Shown piece after piece: positions 1 through 12,953 of a DNA stretch of 64,000 bases. Position 1 is the first letter of the stretch, and each line of letters begins with the position of its first letter. Source of the stretch: Silene conica (lineage: Eukaryota; Streptophyta; Magnoliopsida; Caryophyllales; Caryophyllaceae); the NCBI GenBank assembly GCA_029255685.2, contig CM055314.2:42614772-42678771 (forward strand), in the 5' to 3' direction. The notes beneath the pieces were generated by a model. The model saw only the letters and a list, made by a program, of their open reading frames with translations, ran no database searches and was not told where the DNA came from. The translations under genes were made by a program, and so were the position numbers.

Positions 1-172
1 ATGGGTTCACCCTGACATAATATCCTCCTTGTCGCGATGACCCTGATGGGTTCACCCTGACACGATAACTCAGATGGATTCTCCTTGTCGCGATGAACCG
101 GATGGGTTCACCCTAACACGGCAACTCAAATGGATTCTCCTTGTCGCGATGGCCCGGACGGGTTCACCCAGA
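1..172. repeat. 56-bp tandem repeat, about three copies
   Basis: Units begin with GATGGGTTCACCC (or GACGGGTTCACCC) at about 45, 101 and 157, so the period is 56 bp. Each unit also carries CTCCTTGTCGCGATG. The first copy, at the window edge, is shorter than the others. The array is GC-richer than the sequence after it and may continue left of the window. It ends about 100 bp before element A. I cannot tell whether it is a satellite or part of a larger element. Confidence 0.8.
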
Positions 173-276
173 TAATTCAATTGAAGATTGGGATAACGTG
201 TTTGAGTAATAAAATCTTCAACGGTTAACAAATAAATTCATTGTTTGGCCAAAAGTATAATCGCTGCATATACTAT

Positions 277-3239
277 TGTAACACCCCCATTTATTTAAGA
301 GCCTTTAGCAAGACATTCTCAAATAAATAGGGTTGTTACCATCTCTGAATGTCCGAGGTAGTAACTAACAGAGTAAAACAACCCCAAAGTACTTTATATA
401 AAAGTGAATAAATTTAAACTTTTGATATACAACCACTACGCAAGGAATAAAAAGAAATATAACTGATAACAACTAAGTATGTGATCTAAATCTAAGTAGG
501 TCCAAGCCATGTCTCTTTCCATGCCCCAGCTTCTATTCCATCTGTCTCTGACCTGTAGAATCTACTCCTCATTCCGGATCATCGTAGGTGTACACGAATA
601 CACTGTCAACCTCGCGGTTGAGTAGGATAACACAATGATAAATAATGCAACAATAATGATATGCAAATGTCATGATATGTTCGAGCTCAAACTCAATTCT
701 CAATTCTCAATCTCAAACCCGTAACACCCAGCCATACCGAACCTCCTGGCAGACTATAATCGGCCGTCGCCGAACACCAGCTCAATAGCTGATAAGACAC
801 CAGGCCTGGTCTGCAGAACCACCCTGGGCTTTATATCAGAACAATATCTGAATCACATCTTGCTCAGTAACCAATGCATATGCATGCTCATGAATGCAAC
901 AATATTCTTAATCAATCATGCTATTGATTAATGCAATGCTCATGCCAATAATAATAATCAATACTCAATCCAACCAAAATCATTCTCATATCAATCATGC
1001 TCAGCATCCATATAACACACAATACCACATCCATTCATATCACATCATAGAGTATAAGGTCAGTGTATCCTACCTAGATAGCAACATAATCCATCACGCA
1101 GCTAACATCCAATCAGTAGCATCACTCCATCACATACTCAACACCTAATAAAATAATATACTTAATTACTAATTAATACAATTACGCAACCAACACCATA
1201 TATCAATCATTCCAATTAATTATCTAAATGATATATTACGCATAACGAGACTATATTAAGCCTGATTAGTCAATTAACTTAATAAGGTGATTAAATAAAT
1301 TCACCAACACCACACCATTTAACAAAATAACTAAACTCGTTCAACTAGTTAAACTAATAGCTCCCGACTAAGTAATCATGAAATGAACAATTTAAATTGT
1401 TACAAAAAAAATATCAAACATAACTTTAAATCAATAATATTAATAACCACCACATAATTATTATAAATACTAATAATAAACTTAAAATAATATTAATACC
1501 AATATTAACCATAATAAAATTAACAAAAATAAACTAAAGCAAAGATGATAATAATATTATTAATAATAATGAGAATAATAGCAACAATACGGATAACACA
1601 AAAATCAGCCCCCTTAGATTGTGGGTTCGAATCCCACAACCAACAACATACTCATACCAGTCCTCACTTCTTCCTTTCGATCAACCACGCGCCCTCATTT
1701 CACGGCCGCCTAACCACCACCCAGGCCGCCCCTAGCCACCACAATCCACCCCATACTCTCGCTTGTACCACCAACTACCACCACCACACTCATGCTCCCA
1801 CCTGAAACCGCCATAGACGTCCCTAAGCACTGCTCAAACCCGGCTGCCCACCACTGCTACTCTGTTTTCTGTAATATAAAAGCATAGTCCCTCTCTTCTC
1901 CCGTGTTTTCCACTCACCACCGAACCCACGTACCACCCCTGGCCACCACCGGTGTCACCACTGACCCATGGTGGTTCCTTAGGTGGTCACCATGTTTCCT
2001 CGTTCCCCCCATAAGGCGACAGAAACTTACCCCAAGGTTGTTGCTTACACGCACCCTCAATGCAATAACCGTGTATTACAACCCTTACAAACGCCAACCC
2101 CTGCCACCAAAATCACGACCCAAACCACCACGCTAGACTATCACCATCCCACTACCATAACCCATATGACCCACGACAAGTACAATACCCAAAACACCAC
2201 GAACAACAACAAAACAACCGAACAAACACTCATAAAACAAAGTACGTACGCTAAAACAGATTATGTAGCTTTCATTATCGACACAAGATGGTGTTGTAGG
2301 TGTTAGCATAGTGGTCCTATGGTTGCTTATTGATGATAGACATGTTATTCACAGTACAAGGATTAAAATACAACAAAGAAACATACAAAACGATGGTCTC
2401 GAAGGGTACAAAAACCACTTACAATCTGTTGCAGTGAAAAGGATGCAAGCTATGGTGAGGGTTGTTTCCTTCGTGTGCTTCCTTTCTCGTTTGCTCCTAG
2501 CACTACTCACGGTGGTTTGTATGGTTCTGATTGTTGGTGAAGGAAGGCAGGAAGATATGGAGGCTAGGGTTTTTACGAGATAAGAGGTAGGTAACGCATA
2601 TGGGATTCGTTGAATGTCGATGTGTGTACATGTGTTTGAGAGGTTAGGGTTAGGGTTTTACATTGTATTATGCGGGTATGTCGATGGGTGAAACCCTAGC
2701 CCAAGTCCAAACCCATCACCCATGGTCCATCACGTAGCTCGAGACATTCTAACACGTTCCCGACTCATAACTTAAAATAACCAAGTACGTATAATTTATT
2801 TATACAAATCAAATTGATTATGAGAAAATACTTTTATGAGGACTAACATAAATATATTTAATAAAACAAGTATAGATTAGAAATAAATATAAAAATAGGA
2901 ATTATATTTAATTATAAATATATTATCGAAATTAAAGAAATACGAATGAAATGCCATTTTATGAAATAATTATCAAATATAAATTAAATACGAAATACGA
3001 AATAATCGTAGAAATACGATTTATAAAATAATAATAGTTTATGTAAAATACTTTATAAACATTCCGTTTGAAATACATCTATAAAACATGGTTTGACTAC
3101 CGTTGACCGAAGCTAAAATACGGTGTATTACAAAAATAAAACATAAACACTTATTCGATAAATTAGTTATCGAATACAACACGTCAACTATATTATTAAA
3201 TATAAACGAAATAAAAGAAAATAAATACGGAGTATTACA
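277..3239 (-). repeat. Element A left (3') LTR
   Basis: Direct repeat of 8099-11047, with few differences by eye. In plus-strand reading it opens TGTAACACCCCCATTT and ends GGAGTATTACA. It contains AT-rich sequence, a C-rich segment around 1680-2160 and a GGTTAGGGTTAGGGTTTT telo-box-like motif near 2642. The small open frames in it recur at the same place in the other LTR and show no protein family, so I do not call genes. Confidence 0.9.
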
Positions 3240-3261
3240 GGTTTCCCTCCTTAAAATGAAC
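3240..3261 (-). other. Element A polypurine tract
   Basis: Read on the minus strand, an AAGGAGGGAAACC purine run directly precedes the left LTR. This is where plus-strand primer tracts lie. The same tract, with the same flanking GAAGTTC motifs, adjoins the LTR of element C. Confidence 0.75.
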
Positions 3262-5350
3262 TTCGACCCGAAGTTCGCCACCCCATAACGGTAATGAAAC
3301 ATACAACAAGCATGAAACAATCACAAGTAGCACTTATATAGACTTCAAAACACGAAATGTTACATTCTACCCTCGTTAAGAAAACTTTGTCCCCAAATTT
3401 AAACGCATAACTAAGTTAAAAGATATTTCACGAATCGTAGTTAAAGCATAACAGAAGTAAACATGATTATCAAGTATATTCAAACAATCACGACATATCA
3501 ATTTTACAAGCCATAACAACTAGTCATATCATAAACCTTTAAGATTTTACAATCCTATCCTCCTTAAGACATGGTTACGTCCCCGTAACCCCATTACAAA
3601 ATTCCACATCCAATGCTCAAGATAATCACCGAAGCAATAGTCAACATTCATTAGATAAGTTAATTACTATATACTGGGAAACTAGCATGCAAATTTTAAA
3701 GCAATAAGACATACTCGTTTATTTTATGTTATGCAGTCAAAACAAAATCAAGGTAACTAACACTTATAATTACTTGAAAATTTAACACAACAGAACACAT
3801 TTACACCTGACAAGCAGCTAACTCATAGTTCATACTTTACAAATTAAACCCTTTCATGCTCATACACATATTATAGAAGTAAAATCATTTTTATGCACAC
3901 AAGTTTTAGAAAGACATTAGGCAGTTATTTAATTATTGTAATTAAACACGGAACAATAACATATTTCACGAGATATACACCAATCATAGACTAGCAAGTC
4001 AGCATAGCATTTCTAGGTACAATAATTTAAAATTACATAGGTACATTTCTCGTCTACTCACATTACATCATTTATCATGATACCGATAATAAATATAACT
4101 TGCAAAATAACAGGTTTATTCTCATCTAATAAAGTTCATATCCATAGAATATGTCTACTATTCATGCTACTAATGTCATATCAGAATATTACATGGTTAC
4201 ACAATATAATTCATATTTGATTAAACTTTTATATCCAAGACTTTACCATTTCAACAATCATATATCACGCAGCAACTTCCAAAATTCATAATTAAATACC
4301 CGCTTAACCATTTGCAAGCTATTATAGTTTTTAGAAAATATAAAGAATTAACTAATCATAGGGAAAAAAAATTGCAAATCTTAAGGAAATTATTTATAAC
4401 AAATTTTACGATTCAGTTGGTCTGAACAAAAACTTTTCAGCAATTAAACACAAAATTGGGCAACTTGCAAAAATCACTATAAAATAACGACTCGTTAAGA
4501 TTTTACGTGGCTTATCATTTTGAAAACCTGAATGAATATTCTAAACAGTGGAGTTTGAATTATGCATAAAAAGTAAACACCTTTTAAATGATTTCTTTTT
4601 CAAAAACATGACTCAAAACAGAATTGTGCGGTAACAATCTGACCATTGTCGACAAAACTATTTATTTCTCTCAAAATATAAGTCGTTTTAACATGAAATC
4701 AAAAGCATTGAAAAGCTAAGTCAGAAGGTTATCATAAATAAAATTGTCTCATTCATATAGAAAACACATTTTAAAATGGCAGCCCGTACAAACAAGGTAA
4801 CATTCTGAAAATTTATCAAACTTTTGTTCCTTAAAAATCACTTCACATTATCACATTTACATACAACTATTCTTTTGCCAAACATGTTGACATATCATCG
4901 AAGCATAGAAATCACGTTGCACCATTTTAACATTTATTCATTATTTCAAATTGTAATTGTCATCAAGAAGGCGGTAAAGCTTGCGAAACTGAAAAGTAGA
5001 ATCAACTAAATAACACATAGTTATATGACATTCATGGCTTGGGGCAACACATTCCGCATATCACAAGACGTGGATCACTATAACATATAATCATAAAGTT
5101 AACAGAATTACTCATCCATAACAAGAAGTTAAACACCCAAAATCATATATAATCACGATAGTCATTTAATAACTAGATAATCGTATGAACATTTCAGAAC
5201 ACCAAAATCATAGGGTCATATCACTCCAACTATTGCTCAATAAGTATACATCCATTCTCTTAAAGTTCCAATCCAATCACTCATGTCATGCCGCATTTCA
5301 ATATCAGTCGTATTCTTCTAATGCACATCATCATACAAGTCAAGCTTATA
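3262..5350 (-). other. Element A interior, left part: no genes
   Basis: About 2.1 kb of AT-rich sequence with stops in all frames. It is colinear with the interior of element C: for example, the CATTACATCATTTATCATGA stretch near 4061 recurs near 46911, and the region near 4150-4230 resembles 56210-56290. Conservation without coding frames suggests shared descent or a structural RNA role, not protein. Confidence 0.65.
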
Positions 5351-7709
5351 TGTAACACCCCCATTTATTTAGGGCCTGTACTAGAACTCCTCAGATAAAT
5401 AAAGGTGTTACCATCTCGGTTTCCCGAGGCAGTAGATACAAAGGAAAGATAAACAGTACTTTAATTAAAATTAAAGTCATATCATGTTCTTACAACTGTA
5501 TCCGAAAGTCTCAACAAAATAAATAAAGTACAACTCATGCTAAACTGACTAAGGCGATCTAGACTCTAGTCTGGTCCGGATCCAAGCTCTTTCTCCCGTA
5601 GCTCCCCCTTAGTCTCAGCCACCTGTCAATCTGCTCCCCAATAAATTGGTTCATCACAGGTGATCACGAATACACAGGGTCAACCACGAGGTTGAGTAGG
5701 GAAAAAGAAATAAATAAGCCAACATTATAATAAACTCCGCACCGATCCAACGCCAAATAAACTCCGCACCGATCTAACACCATATAAACTCCGCACTGAT
5801 CCAACACCATAAAAACTCCGCACCGATCCAACGCGATATATACTCCGCACCGATCCAACACCAAATCACAAGACCCAATATATTCACATCGTATTATATC
5901 ACAGTATAATATAGATAACACAATATAACGTTCACATGATATTATATCACAAACATGCTTAATACCAAATAAGAACAGATTACACATCATCATATACCAG
6001 TATTTTCCCCTACCTGGAATAGCAGGAAACGCAGATAAATCCGAGGCTCGTTTAGAAGTGTTCCACGCGAAACCCGCTACCTAAACAAATATTATTTAAT
6101 TAATAAACTCCCTAATTCTCGTGATACGTGTACACATTCTATTTATAGAAACTTCCTATATTTAGAAAGCTTCCCAACAACCGAGGTTACTCAAAATAGC
6201 AACTTTCTAAATATAGTAGCTTCTAAAAAAATAGTAACTTCCAAAAATAGACACTTTGGTTTTGAAATTCAAATTATTCTAAATATGCATTAATACCCAT
6301 ATTAAAACTTCCCATTATAACTACCAAAATCATATCCCTAAAAAAAAAAATATCTTTACTTATTAATAAAAATATTAAAACCATAAATAATAATTATATT
6401 AATAATAATAATAATAAGAATAATAATCATACAAATAGCAAAAGATAGTAATAATAATAAGCCTATGATTATTATAACAATCACCAAAACAACGAGACAC
6501 CAAACCTTATACGACACCCGACTTCGACCCTTTGCTACTACCGTACTACGCCCTCACATCCACCAACAGCCGCCTGCCACCGTACCCAACACCCCCATTG
6601 ACACCCTGACCACCGTCAGTGGGGTCGACCAACAGTGGCGAGATGAACCAGCCCCCTGAACCCGGCCTGGTCCCTCACCACGTCACCCAACCAGCCCTCT
6701 CAAAACAGGCTGTCGACGCTGCTACTACCCAAACCACCACCCATGACCACTGCTCCGACCACCTTCTGACACCAGGCTACTGACTCGCGGTGGTACCACC
6801 GCGTCGACCTCCCCCGAGTCAACGGTGGTACCACTCCCAAGTTACCGCAGCAAACTCCTAAACCAGACCCTGTACCACCCGTGCCTGAATAGAGCCCACA
6901 ACCGCCATCTCTGCCGCTGCCCTAGTCGGATAAACCCACAACGACGACCACCCCGACACTCCCCTGATTACCACCAATAACATCACCCCCTCACCCTACA
7001 CTCGTGCAACCAGAACAAGTGTCAAGTTTAATACGAACATTCAGGTGCAGACTCAAAATAAACCCAATAACAGATCCCTTTGTGAACGGCCATGTTAAAC
7101 ACCCTACCAAACGCTCCCTGGTGGCTGACACAGCCACGACCCAGTTCAAGACACGACTACCCAGAACATAGATTATAAATACTCAAAGAAGAGTCACCTC
7201 AAGACTACATATACGACTAAATCAGGACACGAAACACACGATAGAACTCACACAAAACAGAAAAACGTGTTGAGCATACCTTTTCTTGATCAATTCGAAG
7301 GACTCTATGAACCACTAGTCTGGCCGTGACAACCCTCTTCCTCCTCCTTGTGGTGGCGGCAGTAGGTTTTGTGTGTTGGTGGTGTTTCGAAATAGCCTAG
7401 GGATCTGATAAACCTCCCTCATATATGACGGCAGGGAGTAGGTTCTAGGAGGTAAGGGTTTAGTTTGGAGATTAGGGTAAACTCAAGTGTGGGCTGTCGT
7501 GAGGTGTTGGCACGCCAAACGAGGCGCAAGCGTCCGTTGGCTGAAAGTCCCATGATCAAACCCCATGGTCGACACATACTAAACTCATTCAAACTCCGTT
7601 CAAATATTCTAGCCACAAAGATCCGTAGTTATAAGCTATTTAAAAGTCGTAACACAACTATCTATACGAAATAACCTAATTAACGAGTCGAGATAAACGG
7701 GGTATTACA
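5351..7709 (-). mobile_element. Solo LTR B inside element A
   Basis: A single 2,359-bp LTR opens TGTAACACCCCC and ends CGGGGTATTACA. It is flanked by the 5-bp duplication TTATA (5346-5350 and 7710-7714). No second copy or interior adjoins it, so it is a solo LTR left by recombination between LTRs. The first about 350 bp, including the CACGAATACACAGGGTCAAC block, resembles element C more than element A, so it belongs to the same broad family group. A G/C-rich part lies around 6480-7100. Small frames here show no family motif. Confidence 0.87.
5734..5868. repeat. 27-bp minisatellite in solo LTR B, five units
   Basis: The motif ACTCCGCACCGATC recurs with 27-bp spacing at 5734, 5761, 5788, 5815 and 5842, with small variations. 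The period is a multiple of three and the unit lacks stops, so a spurious minus-strand frame runs through it. The same motif and period form the array in the LTRs of element C. Confidence 0.85.
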
Positions 7710-7714
7710 TTATA

Positions 7715-8084
7715 TTTCAAACTCATATTCCAATTTTCATGTTCTCAATACTTGAAATCATATATCTCAATTAACATTTGATATCACCCTTATGTTTGAC
7801 AATACACATTACCAACGATATTTCACATTATAACTTACCTCGTTCCTTTCCTGCGGAAACGTTAGTACAATATATATTGGGTCTTTTCTTTTATTCTATA
7901 CTACCCACGATCTACATCTCTCAAGGTTAACCAGATTAGACTGAAAAGGCCAGTGGCTTGGTTTGAGGGGGGCCCTAACTCATTCCAATCCTAGGGCTCC
8001 TAACAGTTACTAACCTGGGGTTCATTCATTAGACTCTTCCTATGTTCATTATTATTCATTTTGTTTAGGCCTGAGGATCGTTCG
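7715..8084 (-). other. Element A interior, right part: no genes
   Basis: AT-rich sequence between solo LTR B and the primer site, equivalent to the untranslated leader. The GGTTTGAGGGGGGCCCTAAC block near 7959 has a counterpart in element C near 57415, which supports a shared leader. No open frame of note. Confidence 0.6.
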
Positions 8085-8098
8085 CTCTGATACCACTT
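8085..8098 (-). other. Element A primer binding site (tRNA-Met type)
   Basis: Reverse complement reads AGTGGTATCAGAGC, directly inside the right LTR. The TGGTATCAGAGC core pairs with the 3' end of initiator tRNA-Met in plant LTR elements. It fixes the element on the minus strand. Confidence 0.85.
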
Positions 8099-11047
8099 TG
8101 TAACACCCCCATTTATTTAAGAGCCTTTAGCAAGACATTCACAAATAAATAGGGTTGTTACTATCTCGGAATGTCCGAGGTAGTAACTAACAGAGTAAAA
8201 CAACCCCAAAGTACTTTATATAAAAGTGAATAAATTTAAACTTTTGATATACAACCACTACGCAAGGAATAAAAAGAAATATAACTGATAACAACTAAGT
8301 GTGTGATCTAAATCTAAGTAGGTCCAAGCCATGTCTCTCTCCATGCCCCAGCTTTTATTCCATCTGTCTCTGACCTGTAGAATCTACTCCCCATTCCGGA
8401 TCATCGTAGGTGTACACGAATACACTGTCAACCTCGCGGTTGAGTAGGATAACACAATGATAAATAATGCAACAATAATGATTTGAAAATGTCATAATAT
8501 GCTCGAGCTCAAACTCAATTCTCAATTCTCAATCTCAAACCCGTAACACCCTGCCATACCGAAACTCCCGGCAGACTATAATCGGCCGTCGCCGAACACC
8601 AGCTCAATAGCTGATAAGACACCAGGCCTGGTCTGCAGAACCACCCTGGGCTTTATATCAGAACAATATCTGAATCACATCTTGCTCAGTAACCAATGCA
8701 TTTGCAGGCTCATGAATGCAACAATATTCTTAATCAATCATGCTATTGATTAATGCAATGCTCATGCCAATAATAATAATCAATACTCAATCCAACAAAT
8801 ATCATTCTCATATCAATCATGCTCAACATCCATATAACACACAATACCACATCCATTCATATCACATCGTAGAGTATAAGGTCAGTGTATCCTACCTGGA
8901 TAGCAACATAATCCATCACGCAGCTAACATCCAATCAGTAGCATCACTCCATCACATACTCAACACCTAATAAAATAATATACTTAATTACTAATTAATA
9001 CAATTACGCAACCAACACCATATATCAATCAATCCAATTAATTATCTAAATGATATATTACGCATAACGAGACTATATTAAGCCTGATTAGTCAATTAAC
9101 TTAATAAGGTGATTAATTAAATTCACCAACACCACACCATTTAACAAATTAACTAAGCTTGTTCAACTAGTTAAACTAATAGCTCCCGACTAAGTAATCA
9201 TGAAATGAACAATTTAAACTGTTACAAAAAAAATATCAAACATAACTTTAAATCAATAATATTAATAACCACCACATAATTATTATAAATACTAATAATA
9301 AACTTAAAATAATATTAATACCAATATTAACCATAATAAAATTAACAAAAATAAACTAAAGCAAAGATGATAATAATACTATTAATAAAAATGAGAATAA
9401 TAGCAACAATAAGGATAACACAAAAATCAGCCCCTTAGATTGTGGGTTCGAATCCCACAACCAACAACATACTCATACCAGTCCTCACTTCTTCGTTTCG
9501 ATCAACCACGCGCCCTCATTTCACGGCCACCGAACCACCACCCATGCCACCCCTAGCCACCACGATCCACTCCACACTCTCTCTTGTATTACCAACTACC
9601 ACCACCACACTCATGCTCCCACCTGAAACCGCCATAGACGCCCCTAAGCACTGCTCAAACCCGGCTGCCCACCACTGCTACTCTATTTTTTGTAATATAA
9701 AAGCATAGTCCCTCTCTTCTCCCGTGTTTTCCACTCACCACCGAACCCACGTACCACCCCTGGCCACCACCGGTGTCACCACTGACCCACGGTGGTCACC
9801 ATGTTTCCTCGTTCCCCCCATAAGGCGACATAAACTTACCCCAAGGTTGCTGCTGACACGCACCCTCAATGCAATAACCGTATATTACAACCCTTACAAA
9901 CGCCAACCCCTGCCACCAAAATCACGACCCAAACCACCACGCTAGACTATCACCATTCCACTACCATAACCCATATGACCCACGACAAGTACAGTACCCA
10001 AAACACCACGAACAACAACAAAACAACCGAACAAACACTCATAAAACAAAGTACGTACGCTAAAACAGATTATGTAGCTTTCATTGTCGACATAAGATGG
10101 TGTTTTAGGTGTTAGCATGGTGGTGCTATGGTTGCTTATTGATGATAGACATGTTATTCACACTACAAGGATTAAAATACAACAAAGAAACATACAAAAC
10201 GATGGTCTCGAAGGGTACAAAAACCACTTACAAACTGCTGCAGCGAAAAGGATGAAAGCTATGGTGAGGGTTGTTTCCTTCATGTGCTTCCTTTCTCGTT
10301 TGCTCCTAGCACTACTCACGGTGGTTTGTATGTTTCTGATTGTTGGTGAAGGAAGGCAGGAAGATATGGAGGCTAGGGTTTTTACGAGATAAGAGGCAGG
10401 TAACCCATATGGGATTGGTTGAATGTCGACGTGTGTATGTGTTTGAGATGTTAGGGTTAGGGTTTTACATTGTATTAAGTGGGTATGTCGATGGGTGAAA
10501 CCCTAGCCCAAGTCCAAACCCATCACCCATGGTCCATCACGTAGCTCGAGACATTCTAACACGTTCCCGACTCATAACTTAAAATAACCAAGTACGTATA
10601 ATTTATTTATACAAATCAAATTGATTATGAGAAAATACTTTTATGAGGACTAACATAAATATATTTAATAAAACAAGTATAGATTAGAAATAAATATAAA
10701 AATAGGAATTATATTTAATTATAAATATTTTATCGAAATTAAAGAAATACGAATGAAATGCCATTTTATGAAATAATTATCAAATATAAAATAATTACGA
10801 AATACGAAATAATCGTAGAAATACGATTTATAAAATAATATTGGTTTACGTAAAATACTTTATAAACATTCCGTTTGAAATACGTATATAAAACATGGTT
10901 TGACAACCGTTGACCGACGCTAAAATACGGGGTATTACAAAAATAAAACATAAACACTTATTCGATAAATTAGTTATCGAATACAACACGTCAACAATAT
11001 TATTAAATATAAACGAAATAAAAGACAATAAAATATGGAGTATTACA
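8099..11047 (-). repeat. Element A right (5') LTR
   Basis: Copy of 277-3239, diverged by scattered substitutions and small indels, so the insertion is not very recent. Like its partner it has two end-like motifs at its U3 edge: CGGGGTATTACA ending near 10938 and GAGTATTACA at 11047. The target duplication places the real edge at 11047. Confidence 0.9.
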
Positions 11048-11052
11048 ACTAT

Positions 11053-11447
11053 AAACAAGCATGCATACAAGACTACAAGCAAAAGGTAGTTACTCAACTC
11101 GAGAGAAAGCAAAAAGACTTACTAAACAAACGAGAGGTGTGTGGTGAACAAAAGTAAGGGGAAAAAGACGTATGTCATCGTCGATATTCTAGTCTTTCTC
11201 AGCATGCGCCAGCCATCATAAAGCCCAATGAAGTTTAGCTTCAAGATGGATTTGTATACTACATTATGCATAAATACAAAGAAGTAAGTGATTATATGGG
11301 ACAGAGGTATTTGGCTAGGCAAGCATTAGAAAAATAAGTCAGACATATTTGGAGGTCGAACTGTTAAAATTTTGGTCAACTACATCCTTGAAACCAAGGT
11401 TGTCCAAACGCAATCCCATCCAAGTAGGCGAAGTAGCACCACAGTTC
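11053..11447. other. Unassigned sequence between elements A and G
   Basis: About 395 bp of mixed composition, the apparent target DNA of both A and G. I see no TIR, tRNA-like motif or convincing coding frame. It could be decayed host DNA or an older element. Confidence 0.4.
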
Positions 11448-12939
11448 TGTTGGGAAATGTGTCCTCAACAATAGTGCAATCACGTAATTAAATCTCATGA
11501 CGAAAATACACAAGAGATGATACGAAATATATTAGTCAACTGACCAACATTAATCGGTAATGATTGGCTAGCTAGAGTTTGACATTACTGTCGTATGACG
11601 GTGGTGGTCAGTTGATCCCTTTAGGTCACACCTTTAGGACAATTCCCTTAATTGATAAAGTGACCAAATGTATATTGATACGATTGGATCATATTCCTTA
11701 AACTTGTATATCGAGAAATCAGAGGTTAAATCTTATTGTAAGATTTATGTTTATAATTGAAATGTGTCAATTACTAAACATTGAAGGATATTTTATAATA
11801 TCGTAATTAGAATGAATCGTCTTTTGGCCGAGATATTTCAGTATGTTTTCACATGTATGTCCTATGTTATGAATATGAATTTTCGTAAATTATGGACTTA
11901 TAATACATGGGATATGAATTTTAAATGTTAAAATGCAATAAGATGAATAAAAATGGGTTTGTATAGTTATATTACGAATTTGACTATAAACATTTATGAG
12001 TATGTCACATGCAATATTTAAAATGTATGCTAAATTTTCCAGAAATTAGAATGAATCGGGTTATAATTAATACAAAGGTTGTGAATCGTATTGACGATAA
12101 TTGTAAATAATCATTTTATAATTGTAATTTCAAATTACTTGTCAATTGATAAATATGATTTAGTTAATTATATACAATATTTATACGATAAATATTTATA
12201 TGTTTTAAATTAAGATAATTATATTTTATTACCTTGTGACATATAAGATGTCACATTTTGTGCAAATTATACAATTGATAAATTTGTACAATGAAATCCA
12301 TTTTAAGTTAAAATGGACGGCTAGTGGAGGTGGTTGTGTGGATGATTATTATGTTAAATACACCTTAATCATTATGTTTAAACAAAAACCTTGAGACACA
12401 CACCTAGAGCCACCCTAAGTGCATTGAGAAGTGAATATGTTTCCTCTCTTATTCTTCCCCATACCCGGCCACGCCAAACCCTAGCAACACTTGATAAATA
12501 TTGTTGCATGCTCACAATTCATTCTAGTCCTTATGCTTGTAAGATTTTCTAAGGGTAAGAAAAATAATACAACATAAAATCCTCTAATATTATTATTGTG
12601 AGATAATAATAATACTAATAATAATAAGTTATATATTAGTTTTAATTCTAAATAAAGATTAGAATTTGTTTAAGGAAAAACCGGTTTTGGTACTAGCATA
12701 CTCAAAGTTTCGGTTCTTTCAAGGGTTGTCTTGGTGCATCACAAAGGAGGTGTTCTTGTTGAATACTTGGAGGATCATCCTAGCATATATATTTGGACAG
12801 TGAGTAAGGGTTCGAATTTCTCCTTTTTCCGCACATATTTAGCATGCATAAGATCTAATAATGTGTTAATTAAAATGTTAATTAAAATCATGTTTAGTAT
12901 GACTAAAATTATTAGTTTATGAGATAACTAAACCTAACA
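11448..12939 (+). repeat. Element G 5' LTR
   Basis: Runs from TGTTGGGAAATG to AACCTAACA, followed at once by the primer site. The first about 250 bp match 18625-18875. The part near 11821-11920 recurs in the leader near 13200. Sequence near the start (GTTTGACATTACTGTCGTAT) is shared with the LTR of element H. Confidence 0.85.
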
Positions 12940-12940
12940 A

Positions 12941-12953
12941 TTGGTATCAGAGC
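12941..12953 (+). other. Element G primer binding site (tRNA-Met type)
   Basis: TTGGTATCAGAGC lies one base after the LTR end and matches the initiator tRNA-Met complement used by plant copia elements. Confidence 0.85.

Larger units (their letters stand above)
277..11047 (-). mobile_element. Element A: coding-free LTR retrotransposon (LARD-like)
   Basis: Two long direct repeats (277-3239 and 8099-11047) flank a 4.9-kb interior. The 5-bp target duplication ACTAT lies at 272-276 and 11048-11052. Next to the right LTR, the reverse complement of TGGTATCAGAGC (tRNA-Met type primer site) shows that the element reads on the minus strand. A polypurine tract touches the left LTR. I see no gag, protease, RT or integrase motif in any frame, so it looks structurally complete but non-autonomous. 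Its LTR termini (TGTAA...TTACA) resemble those of gypsy element E, so Ty3/gypsy descent is likely but inferred. Its interior is colinear with that of element C, and it contains solo LTR B. Confidence 0.88.

Noticed and set aside
918-1148. Open frame in the A LTR, repeated at 8740-8970
   Set aside because: It recurs only because the two LTRs are copies. It is low-complexity (His/Asn/Ile rich) and has no family motif.
1612-1645. B-box like GGGTTCGAATCCC (also near 9440) as a tRNA gene
   Set aside because: No A box or acceptor stem at the right distance. It is part of the A LTR and likely only a T-arm-like palindrome.
5664-5993. Minus-strand frame with repeated DRCGVY words
   Set aside because: Product of the 27-bp minisatellite whose period is a multiple of three; no start context or homologue known.
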